A DNA stretch of 64,000 nucleotides from CAXMMR01 sp963692975 (GTDB taxonomy: Bacteria > Pseudomonadota > Alphaproteobacteria > Acetobacterales > Acetobacteraceae), in NCBI GenBank assembly GCA_963692975.2, contig CAXMMR010000007.1:1-64000 (forward strand). Direction: 5' to 3'. The first letter of the stretch is position 1. Each line of letters begins with the position of its first letter. The notes under the pieces were generated by a model. It did no database searches and was not told where the DNA came from. It was given only the letters and a program-made list of their open reading frames with translations. Below, piece by piece: positions 37,665 to 45,695 of the stretch. The position numbers and the translations under genes are program-made.

Positions 37665-38540
37665 ATGCCCTCCCGCTACCGCACCCTCGCGGCCCTTCTA
37701 GTCGTCCTTGCCGTCATGCTCGGCGTCACCTCCTACTCGGTGACCTTGTACCGCCTGTTCTGCAGTTTCACCGGCGCCAACGGCACCACCCAGCGCGTCG
37801 CCGACAATGACACCGCCCTCTCCAACCGCAGCATCATGGTGCGCTTCAACACCGACGTGGCGCCCGGCATGCCCTGGCGCTTCACCCCCGTGCAGCAAAG
37901 CGTCACCCTGCGCCTGGGCGAGAACAAGCTGGTCTTCTTCCGCGCCGAAAACCTCTCCGACCACGCCATCACCGGCCACGCCACCTTCAACGTGACGCCC
38001 GACAAGTCCGGCCTCTACTTCAAGAAGATCCAGTGCTTCTGCTTCACCGAGGAGCGCCTCGGCCCGCACCAGGCCGTCGACATGCCCGTCACCTTCTTCG
38101 TCGACCCGGCCATGGCGCGCGACCCGAACACCGAAGACGTCGACCAGATCACCCTGTCCTACACCTTCTTCATCTCCAAGCGCCCCGACGGTGCGGCCGA
38201 CCTCGCCCGCTTCACCCCCGGCTCGCCCGAGCTCGGCGAACGCTACTTCGTCGCCCAATGCAGCGGCTGCCACGCGCCGGACCGCGCCCGTGTCGGCCCG
38301 GCGCTCGCCGGCGTCGTCGGCCGCCTCGCCGGCCGCTCGCCCGGCTACCCGTACTCGCATGCCCTGGCCGCCGCCGGCCTGACCTGGACGCCCGCCACGC
38401 TCGACAAGTGGCTAACCAACCCGCAGGCCTTTCTGCCCGGCGCCCTCATGCCCATGCACGTCGCCGACCCCGCCGAACGCCGCGCCATCATCGCCTATCT
38501 TGCGACGTTGCATCCTGAGCAGCAGGCGAGCGCGAAGTAA
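37665..38540 (+). CDS. ctaG: Cox11/CtaG copper chaperone fused to a C-terminal cytochrome c domain
   Basis: Residues 1-175 are Cox11, which delivers copper to CuB of cytochrome oxidase: one membrane helix (about 8-30), the conserved LYRLFC-x(2)-TG segment (Cys33), and the copper motif CFCF (124-127). Family members stop soon after DQITLSYTFF. Here the same frame continues for about 115 residues as a class I cytochrome c: CSGCH haem site (199-203), GPALAGVVGR, and LPGALMPM (Met262 or Met264 as axial ligand), then ERRAIIAYLATL. No frameshift is needed. The whole protein would be periplasmic apart from the anchor. No oxidase subunit genes are nearby. Confidence 0.88.
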   Translation: MPSRYRTLAALLVVLAVMLGVTSYSVTLYRLFCSFTGANGTTQRVADNDTALSNRSIMVRFNTDVAPGMPWRFTPVQQSVTLRLGENKLVFFRAENLSDHAITGHATFNVTPDKSGLYFKKIQCFCFTEERLGPHQAVDMPVTFFVDPAMARDPNTEDVDQITLSYTFFISKRPDGAADLARFTPGSPELGERYFVAQCSGCHAPDRARVGPALAGVVGRLAGRSPGYPYSHALAAAGLTWTPATLDKWLTNPQAFLPGALMPMHVADPAERRAIIAYLATLHPEQQASAK

Positions 38541-38688
38541 GGCCAGGGGCTTTGCCCCTGGACCCCATCAAAGGCGGAGCCTTTGACATCCATTAACGGT
38601 TTTGGCTGGCAGTGGTGCCCTCTAACGGGCGGGGGTCTGGGGCCTCAGGCCCCAGCGGAGTCCAGAGGCGGAGCCCCTGGCCGTCCTT
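38539..38688. repeat. family A repeat, copy A9, between convergent genes
   Basis: CCAGGGGC/GCCCCTGG, CAAAGG/CCTTTGACATCCAT, a 55-bp spacer, TGGGGCC/GGCCCCA, and CCAGAGGC/GCCCCTGG. The left end touches the cox11 fusion stop and the right end touches the HNH gene stop on the other strand. Confidence 0.92.
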
Positions 38689-39263
38689 AACTCTCCAGCT
38701 CGCTATCCCAGTAAAGATAATCCCGCCAGCTGGCATGCAGGTAATTAGGCGGGAACGCCCGGCCGTTCTCCTGCAGCTCCCAGGTCGTCGGCTGCAGCGG
38801 CGCCTGGCGCGGCAGCATGTTGCACTCGCGCGGCAGCCGCGAGCCCTTGCGCAGATTGCACCCGCCGCACGCCGTGACGACGTTCTCCCACGTCGTGCGG
38901 CCGCCGCGGCTGCGCGGGATCACATGGTCGAAGGTCAGTTCCTGGGTCGCGAACCGCTCGTCGCAATACTGGCAGGAGAAACCGTCGCGCAGAAACACGT
39001 TGAAGCGCGTGAACGCCGGCCGACGCGCCGAGGGGATGTAGTCCTTCAGCGCCGATCACGCTGGGCAGCCGCATCGCCAGGGAAGGGGAGTGCACCTCGG
39101 TGTCGTATTCACTCAGCACGCTGACCCGGTCGAGAAACACCGCCTTCACCGCGTCCTGCCAGGCCCAGACGGAGAGCGGGAAGTAGGAGAGGGGCCGGAA
39201 ATCCGCGTTCAGCACCAGAGCAGGAAAATGCAATCCGCCGTCCGGCAAAACGCCCCCATCCAC
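38687..39263 (-). pseudogene. HNH endonuclease-like protein, single +1 frameshift
   Basis: Two minus-strand frames join to one conserved alphaproteobacterial HNH protein: LVLNADFRPLSYFPLSVWAW and VLSEYDTEVHSPS in the first, FLRDGFSCQYC, LTFDHVIPRSRGG, WENVVTACGGCNLRKGS and FPPNYLHASWRDYLYWDSELE in the second. The Cys-x2-Cys pairs and the HNH core (DHV...N...N) are intact. One surplus base near 39052 causes the break; removing it gives 191 aa. The start is GTG 39263 or nearby. The cellular role of this family is not established. Confidence 0.75.
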
Positions 39264-39415
39264 TTGCTGCCGACGGCATCATGGCGAGGCACTCGGGTGC
39301 CGCCGGAAACACCGTGGACAGTCCAGGTCGCGCCAGCGTTATTGCAGAGGCGCCAACCCCCGGCAAGCCGAGCCCCCGCAGGCGTCACCGTCCCGTCACG
39401 AAGCAGCGCCTGACC

Positions 39416-40283
39416 GTGCCCCTGACCACACGCTTTGCCCCTAGCCCGACCGGCCCGCTGCATCTCGGCCACGTCCATGCCGCACTGGCGGCGGCCGACC
39501 CCGGCGCGCGACTCGAGCGGGCTGTATCTGGTCCGCCTGGAAGACCTCGACTCGGCCCGCTGCACCGCCCGCTCATGCAGACCGACTGCTCGACGACCTC
39601 GCCTGGCTAGGCCTCGCCTCGACGCTGCCGCCCCGCCGCCAGTCCGAGCACCTCGCCGACTACGCCGCCAGCCTCGACCGGCTCGCCGCGGCAGAGCTGC
39701 TCTACCCATGCTTCTGTTCGCGCGCCGAGGTGCTGCGCGAGGCGGCAGAAGCGGGGCAGGCGCCGCACACGCCCGATGGCGGCGTCCGCTATCTCCGGCA
39801 CCTGCCGCGACCTGCCCGCCGCCGAGCAGTGCGCGTCGCATCGCCGGAGGCGCGCCGCACGTGCTGCGCCTGCGCATGGCGCAAGCCGTCCGCCGCGCCG
39901 GCCCGCTGTTCTACGAGGAGCGCGGCGTCGCTCCCGGCCGCATCGCCTGCGATCCCGCCAGCTTCGGCGACGTCGTGCTCGCCCGGCGCGACGTCCCGGC
40001 GAGCTACCATCTCGCCGTCGTGCACGACGACGCGCTGCAGGGCGTGACCCTGGTCACCCGCGGCGTCGACCTCGCGCCCGCAACGCATCTGCACCGGCTG
40101 CTTCAAGCCCTGCTCGGGCTGCCCGCCCCCGCCTACGCCCATCACCGACTGCTGCTGGACGCCACCGGCCGGCGTCTGGCCAAGCGCGACGGCGCCGCCA
40201 GCATCGCCTCGCTTCGCGCCGCCGGATCGACGCCGGCAGCCGTGCTGCAGGCCGCCCGATCAACTGTCGGCCAGCTTCTCTGA
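39416..40283 (+). pseudogene. gluQ: glutamyl-Q tRNA(Asp) synthetase with four +1 frameshifts as sequenced
   Basis: Sense is spread over three frames: TTRFAPSPTGPLHLGH (HIGH-like motif), LYLVRLEDLDSARCT, LLDDLAWLGL...LYPCFCSRAEV (zinc-site cysteines), GTCRDLPAAEQ, then HVLRLRM...RRLAKRDGAAS (KMSKS-like). Surplus bases are needed near 39499-39502, 39567-39570, 39790-39800 and 39835-39850. Removing four bases leaves 864 nt, 287 aa, the normal GluQRS size. This enzyme glutamylates queuosine of tRNA-Asp. All errors share one sign, and conservation is otherwise complete. Confidence 0.75.
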
Positions 40284-40378
40284 CCGGCGCGCAACCGTCT
40301 CGACGGCCGGCGTTAGTTTCCCAGGTGGTCGGCAGAGAACGATGTCTCGCCGGGCATACGGTATTGGAGCGCGATAGC

Positions 40379-40874
40379 ATGAACACCGGAATGAAGACGC
40401 TGGCCCTGGCGGCGGCGATCGCGATTGGCACCGGCGGCGTTGCCCTGGCGCAGGCGGGTGGCGCCGGCGGCGGTGCGGGCGGGGCCGGGGGTGGCGGCGT
40501 CGGCGGCAGCGGCGTCTCGTCGGGCAGCGGCGGCGCGGCACTCGGTAGCGGCGCCGGCATGTCCGGCGGTGGTGTCGGCAGCGGCGGCGCGGGCGGCGGC
40601 AGCATGGGTGGCGCCGGCCTCGGCAGCAGCATGGGCGGCGCAGCAGGCGCCGGCACGGGCATGGGCGGCACTGGCACTGGCACTTGGCACAGGAACCGGC
40701 TCCGCAGCGCCGGGCGGCGTCGGCACTGGTATCGGCGGCGCCGGTGCAGGGCAGGGTGCTAGCGGCGCGTCAGGCCTTGGCGGCACCGGCGGCAGCATGG
40801 GCGGCGGCGGCGGCTCGTCCGGTGGTGCGGCCGGCGGTGCCGGCGGCGCAGCTGGCGGCGGCGCCGCACCCTAA
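40379..40874 (+). pseudogene. secreted Gly/Ala/Ser-rich low-complexity protein, one +1 frameshift
   Basis: A signal peptide (LALAAAIAIGTGGVALAQA) leads into about 130 residues made almost wholly of G, A, S and T. After an ACTT at 40683-40686 the reading frame changes while composition stays identical (GTGTGSAAPGGVGTGIGG...). Removing one T gives a single 164-aa protein. Function unknown; the composition suggests a flexible surface or matrix protein. Because the sequence is repetitive, a sequencing indel is plausible. Confidence 0.5.
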
Positions 40875-40935
40875 GCAGGCGCGCCGTCTCGCGCCTCCGG
40901 GCGTGAGGCGGCGCCCTCTAGCCGGAAGATCGATC

Positions 40936-41307
40936 ATGATGACGTCGACCCGTCTCTGCCTCGCTGTGGCGGCCTACCTGGCCACATCGACGGGCTTCGC
41001 GCACGCTCAATCCAGCGGCCAGGCCGGCGCCTCACCTGGTGCGGCAGCCAAACCAGGCACAGTCGACGGTGCGGCAGCGGTGCCAGGCATCGCCGGCCGT
41101 GCTCAAGGCGCGCGCGCCACCAGTATGGCGCAAGGCAGCAGCAGCGGCAGCGCCGCTGCCGGCGGCGTCAACGAGGGTCGTCAGGACGCCTCCGGCAGCG
41201 CCGGCGACAACGCCTCCGAGAGCGAAGGGGCAGGCGGCGCCGGCACCGGCGGCAGCGCCGGCAACAGCAACGCCAGCGTCTCGAGCCCTGCCGCCGGCGG
41301 CAACTAG
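40936..41307 (+). CDS. secreted Ala/Gly/Ser-rich protein, unknown function
   Basis: The 123-aa protein has a signal peptide (LCLAVAAYLATSTGFAHAQ) and a disordered mature part rich in A, G, S, N and Q with alternating charge (ASESEGAGGAGTGG-like). ATG 40936 is followed at once by another ATG. It lies 61 bp after the similar Gly-rich gene, and the two may be related low-complexity exported proteins. No known family is recognised. Confidence 0.5.
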   Translation: MMTSTRLCLAVAAYLATSTGFAHAQSSGQAGASPGAAAKPGTVDGAAAVPGIAGRAQGARATSMAQGSSSGSAAAGGVNEGRQDASGSAGDNASESEGAGGAGTGGSAGNSNASVSSPAAGGN

Positions 41308-41421
41308 CGCCGCCGCGCACGCCTCGCGATCGGGCAGCGTCAAAGCCCAAGCGCCGCGAGCGCTTCTATTAGCGCCCGACAGGCCTTACCCTGCGGCCGC
41401 CCGACTGCCGAGGACCGGCCC

Positions 41422-42624
41422 ATGCAGCTCATCGCCAACCGCCTGAACACCATCAGCCCCAGCCAGACGATCGCGATCTCCACCAAGGCGCGGGCGCTGA
41501 AGGCGGCCGGGCGAGACATCATCAGCCTGTCCGCCGGCGAGCCCGATTTCGACACCCCGGAGAACGTCAAGCAGGCGGCGATCCGCGCCATCGAGGCCGG
41601 CCAGACAAAATACACCGATGTCGCCGGCACCCCGGCCCTGCGCCGCGCCATCGCCGAGAAGTTTCGCGCCGATAACGGGCTGGATTATCGGCCCGAGGAG
41701 GTGATCGTCTCCACCGGCGGCAAGCAGGTGATCTACAACGCGATGGTGGCGACGCTGAACCGCGGCGACGAGGTCGTGATCCCCAGCCCCTGCTGGGTCA
41801 GCTACCCGGACATCGTCGCCCTCGCCGACGGCTCCCCGGTGATCGTGCCCTGCTCGCAGAACAACGGCTTCAAGCTGCGCGCCGAAGACCTCGCCGCCGC
41901 GATCACCCCGCGCACCAAATGGGTCTTCCTCAACAGCCCCAACAACCCCACCGGTGCCGCCTACTCCGCCGCCGAGCTGCGACCCATCTGCGACGTCCTG
42001 CTCGCCCATCCGGATGTCTGGATCTTCACCGACGACATCTACGAAAAGCTGGTCTATGACGGTTTCCAATTCGCAACGATCGTCGAGGTCGAGCCGCGGC
42101 TGCGCGCCCGAACGGTGACCATGAACGGCTGCTCGAAAGCCTACGCGATGACCGGCTGGCGCCTCGGCTATGCCGGCGCGCCGGTCGAGCTCGTGCGCGC
42201 CATGGACAAGCTGCAGAGCCAGTCCACCTCGAGCACCTCGTCGATCAGCCAGGCGGCCGCGGTCGAGGCGCTGAGCGGTCCGCAAGACAGCATCGCCGCC
42301 ATGGTCGCCGTCTACCGCGACCGTCGCGACCTTGTCGTCGACATGCTGAACGCAACCCCCGGCCTGCACTGCCACAAGCCCGAAGGCGCGTTCTACGTGT
42401 TCCCGTCCATGGCCGGCTGCATCGGCAAGACGTCGAGAAGCGGCGCCGATATCGTCGACGACGAAGCCTTCGTCGTCGCCCTGCTGGAGGAGGAAGGCGT
42501 CGCCACCGTGCACGGCGCCGCCTTCGTCTATCCCGGCCATTTTCGCATCAGCTACGCGACCGACACCTCAAGCCTGCGCGAAGCCTGCACCCGCATCCAG
42601 CACTTCTGCGCGGGCCTTGCGTGA
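41422..42624 (+). CDS. aspartate aminotransferase, class I
   Basis: The 400-aa PLP enzyme shows ISLSAGEPDFDTPENVK, TKYTDVAGTPALRRAIAEK, NSPNNPTGAAYS and the PLP Lys in NGCSKAYAMTGWRLGYA. This is the AspC/AatA-type (subgroup I-gamma) aspartate/prephenate aminotransferase of alphaproteobacteria. A paralogue follows directly, separated by repeat A10, whose left end touches this gene's stop. Confidence 0.9.
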   Translation: MQLIANRLNTISPSQTIAISTKARALKAAGRDIISLSAGEPDFDTPENVKQAAIRAIEAGQTKYTDVAGTPALRRAIAEKFRADNGLDYRPEEVIVSTGGKQVIYNAMVATLNRGDEVVIPSPCWVSYPDIVALADGSPVIVPCSQNNGFKLRAEDLAAAITPRTKWVFLNSPNNPTGAAYSAAELRPICDVLLAHPDVWIFTDDIYEKLVYDGFQFATIVEVEPRLRARTVTMNGCSKAYAMTGWRLGYAGAPVELVRAMDKLQSQSTSSTSSISQAAAVEALSGPQDSIAAMVAVYRDRRDLVVDMLNATPGLHCHKPEGAFYVFPSMAGCIGKTSRSGADIVDDEAFVVALLEEEGVATVHGAAFVYPGHFRISYATDTSSLREACTRIQHFCAGLA

Positions 42625-42836
42625 AGGAAGGCCAGAGGCTCTGCCTCTGGACTCCGCTGGGGCCCGCGGCCCCAGACCCCATCTCATTGAGCGCCCTATC
42701 GCAATCTCCCTGCTTGGCGAAGCCATTCATCCTGCTTACCCAAGCCATCATCCTCGCCGCCGAACAATGAATAACAAACGGATTTTAAAGGCTCCGCCTT
42801 TAATGGGGTCCAGGGGCGAAGCCCCTGGCCTTCCTT
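42624..42836. repeat. family A repeat, copy A10, inverted orientation
   Basis: Reads as the reverse complement of A13: CCAGAGGC/GCCTCTGG, TGGGGCC/GGCCCCA, core CTTGGCGAAGCC (42713-42724), then ATTTTAAAGG/CCTTTAAT and CCAGGGGC/GCCCCTGG with GGCCTTCCTT. Confidence 0.93.
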
Positions 42837-42843
42837 CCTGACT

Positions 42844-44028
42844 GTGCGCCCCGGTTTCGCGCCTCGCCTCGCGCGCGCTCCTGTTGCCGCCACGATCGCG
42901 ATCACCGCGCGGGCGCGCGCAATGCGCGCCGACGGCATCGACGTGCTGTCGCTCACCATCGGCGAGCCCGACTTCGCGACCCCGCCGCACGCAATCGCCG
43001 CGGCGCATCGCGCGGCGCTGGCGGGTCGCACGAAATATCCGCCGGTTGACGGCGTGCCGGCGCTCAAGGCCGCCATCATCCGCGATTTCCGTCGCCGTGC
43101 CGGTCTCGACTTCATGCCCGACCAGGTGATGGTCGCCAATGGCGGCAAGCAGGTGATCTTCAACGCCCTGATGGCGACCGTCAGCACCGGCGACGAGGTC
43201 GTCATTCCGACGCCGTACTGGAACGCCTACCCGCTGGTCACCGGTCTTGCCGGCGGCAACACGGTGTTTCTGGACTGCCTGCAGTCGGACGGCTTCAAGC
43301 CGACCGCTGCGGCATTGGCGCGGGCGCTCACCCCGCGCACCCGCTGGGTGGTGCTGAACTTCCCCAACAACCCGACCGGCGCCGTGCTCACCGCCGCCGA
43401 CCTGCGCCCACTGGCCGACGTGCTGCTCGCCCATCCGCAGTGCTGGATCATGGCCGACGACATCTACGCCCGGCTGATCCACGACGGCACGCCGCACGCA
43501 ACGATCAGCGTCGTCGAGCCCCGCCTCGCCGACCGCACGCTGACCCTGTACGGCGCCTCCAAGACCTACGCGATGACCGGCTGGCGCGTCGGCTGGGCCG
43601 CCGGCCCACGCGACCTGATCGCCGCCATGGTCAACATGCAGGGCCAGGCGACCTCCGGCATCAACGTCCCCGCTCAGGAAGCCGTCATCGCCGCGCTCGA
43701 CGGCCCGGACGACGCCGTGCTCGAGATGCAGCACGCCTATCGCCGCCGCCGCGACCTGGTGCAATCTGCGTTGTCGACGATCCCCAACGTCGTCAGCCAC
43801 CGCCCGGACGGCGCGTTCTACGTCTACCCCGACATCTCGCAATGCCTTGGCGGCCGGCTGAGGTCGGACGAGGACTTCGCCCGCGCCCTGCTTGACGAGG
43901 CGCACATCGCCATCGTCCACGGCGCCGCCTTCGGCCGCAGCCCGCACATCCGCATCAGCTGCGCCACCGACGACGAGACGCTTGCACGAGCGTGCGAGCG
44001 GATCGCTCAGTTTTGTAAGACGGTCTAG
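42844..44028 (+). CDS. second class I aminotransferase, paralogue of the preceding gene
   Basis: The 394-aa PLP enzyme is similar throughout to its neighbour (LSLTIGEPDFATPPHA, TKYPPVDGVPALKAAI, NFPNNPTGAVLT, PLP Lys in YGASKTYAMTGWRVGWA). Residues lining the substrate entrance differ (PTPYWNAYPLV against PSPCWVSYPDI), so specificity probably differs. The start is GTG 42844, 8 bp after repeat A10. The shared order suggests an old tandem duplication. Confidence 0.87.
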   Translation: MRPGFAPRLARAPVAATIAITARARAMRADGIDVLSLTIGEPDFATPPHAIAAAHRAALAGRTKYPPVDGVPALKAAIIRDFRRRAGLDFMPDQVMVANGGKQVIFNALMATVSTGDEVVIPTPYWNAYPLVTGLAGGNTVFLDCLQSDGFKPTAAALARALTPRTRWVVLNFPNNPTGAVLTAADLRPLADVLLAHPQCWIMADDIYARLIHDGTPHATISVVEPRLADRTLTLYGASKTYAMTGWRVGWAAGPRDLIAAMVNMQGQATSGINVPAQEAVIAALDGPDDAVLEMQHAYRRRRDLVQSALSTIPNVVSHRPDGAFYVYPDISQCLGGRLRSDEDFARALLDEAHIAIVHGAAFGRSPHIRISCATDDETLARACERIAQFCKTV

Positions 44029-44160
44029 GAAGAAAGCGGTTCTTTTTTGAAAAAAAGAACCAAAAAACTTTCATTCGATTAGCACCGGCGCGGCCGTTCG
44101 AGATGCTCCAACTGTCAGAAGTTTTTTGCTTCTTTTTTTCAAAAAAAAGAAGCCCTTTCT
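44029..44160. repeat. family B repeat, copy B7, between convergent genes
   Basis: GGTTCTTTTTTG/AAAAAAAGAACC, CAAAAAACTTT, a spacer of about 60 bp, AAGTTTTTTGC and CTTCTTTTTTTC/AAAAAAAAGAAG. It fills the gap between the aminotransferase stop and the photolyase stop on the other strand. Confidence 0.93.
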
Positions 44161-45539
44161 TACTCCCTTTCCGCCGCCGCCAACCGTTCTACTTCATTAA
44201 CGTATCCATCGGCATCGAACTTCTTCAGGCTTGGCGCGCCCATCGAGCGCACCTGGCCGTAGACCGGCCGCGTCGGCCACGGCCTGTCGTGCAGGCCGAA
44301 CAGCCAGCCGATATTGGTGAACGAGTTCGCGTCGCGGCCGTCGATGAAGTAGCGATTGTTGAGGCGCAACGCCGTCTCCCACGCTTCCTCCGGCGAGGCC
44401 GACCACTCGACGATCTTCTTGCCCCAGTACATCCGCATATGGTTGTGCATGTAGCCGGTCTCGCGCATTTCCATCATCGCCGCGTTCCAGTAGCGGTCAT
44501 GCGTCTCACCCTGGTCGAACTGCGCCTCGGTGTAGAGATACGGCCGCTTGTCCGTCCGATGCGCGTCGAGCGACTTGCGCGCCCATTCCGGTACGGCAAC
44601 GGTGTAGTCGCCGTATTTCTCTGTGTAGTGCACGTGGTTCATCGCCAGCTCCCGCCGCACCACGAGCTCCTCGATATACGCCGCCTTGTCGTCCCCATCA
44701 CCGGTCTTCGTCTCTTGCACCGCAAGTGCGAGCGCCACCGGCGAGATCTGACCGAAATGCAGGTACGGGCTCATATGCGAGGCCGCTCCCGCCTCGGGCT
44801 TGCCGCGCGCTGTCGCGTAGTGCGCGAACGGCTCGCCGAGATAGTGCTTCAGCCGCCCCATCGCCTGCGCCGTCCCGCCCTTGAACCGCTTCACCGGCCG
44901 TACGCTCTGATCCGCCTTCAGGCTGGCGACGAGCTTGGGCACGTCCGACAGGTCCAGCGTGCTCTCCACCTTGAGCTTTGTCGCCTTGTGTCGAACAGGC
45001 TGTTCCTCCAGCGGAACGAGATACTCCTTCATCAGCCGGCCAAGCTTCGGCCTGAGCGTCCGCGCTGCCACCTCGTGCTTGCCCGACGCCGTCTCCACCG
45101 GCACCACCACGTCGCCCTCGACCTGCACGACGCGACACGTCGCCTGGCGCGCGAAGTCCGCATAGAACCGCTTGATCGGCGCCAGGTAGTTGCGGTCGCA
45201 CACCACTATAGCCGCGTCGCGCGCATACAGCAGCGCCGTTTCCACCGGCGGCGCCCGCCTCGTCACAAACCCGATGCCCCGCCGCTCCAGCTCAGGCCGC
45301 ACCTCCGCCAGTCCCTCGAGCAGAAAGCTCCAATGCCTGGCATTGACCTCCGGAAACCCCTCGGCGATGCCGTAGCAGACCAGCACCGGCAAGCCGCGCT
45401 CGTTCGCCTGATCGACGGCATATTCCAGCGCTGGGTTGAACGCCGCCCGCTGCGACAGCCCCATCCAGTAGAGAACGTAGGAGGCCGCCTCGTTGAGCGG
45501 CGCCTCGTTGAGCGTCTTGATGCGTGTTGCCTGTATCAT
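44160..45539 (-). CDS. deoxyribodipyrimidine photo-lyase, class II
   Basis: This enzyme repairs cyclobutane pyrimidine dimers using light and FAD. Class II features are clear: VLYWMGLSQRAAFNPALEYA at the N-terminus, SHMSPYLHFGQIS, ELVVRRELAMNHVHY, YMHNHMRMYWGKKIVEW and NNRYFIDGRDANSFTNIGWLFGLHDRPW near the C-terminus. ATG 45539 gives 459 aa; GTG 45575 would add 12 residues. It is convergent with the aminotransferase gene and divergent from the decarboxylase. Confidence 0.9.
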   Translation of the reverse strand: MIQATRIKTLNEAPLNEAASYVLYWMGLSQRAAFNPALEYAVDQANERGLPVLVCYGIAEGFPEVNARHWSFLLEGLAEVRPELERRGIGFVTRRAPPVETALLYARDAAIVVCDRNYLAPIKRFYADFARQATCRVVQVEGDVVVPVETASGKHEVAARTLRPKLGRLMKEYLVPLEEQPVRHKATKLKVESTLDLSDVPKLVASLKADQSVRPVKRFKGGTAQAMGRLKHYLGEPFAHYATARGKPEAGAASHMSPYLHFGQISPVALALAVQETKTGDGDDKAAYIEELVVRRELAMNHVHYTEKYGDYTVAVPEWARKSLDAHRTDKRPYLYTEAQFDQGETHDRYWNAAMMEMRETGYMHNHMRMYWGKKIVEWSASPEEAWETALRLNNRYFIDGRDANSFTNIGWLFGLHDRPWPTRPVYGQVRSMGAPSLKKFDADGYVNEVERLAAAERE

Positions 45540-45695
45540 CGCCGCAATATGGTCGAGCGCACCGGCCGCCGCCACTCACGCCGCCCTGCGGCGCTCCGCA
45601 TCCCGTCCCGCTTGGCCTCAGCACCCGCATGTGGCACTGCCGGCGGCGCCGGCAGAACTCGACACCAGCTATCCCATCACGAAGGACACACCGTC

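Noticed and set aside
36557..40283. Programmed ribosomal frameshifting in galE and gluQ
   Set aside because: Three and four shifts in a single short housekeeping gene, of both signs in galE, have no slippery-site pattern. Sequence error or decay is far more likely.
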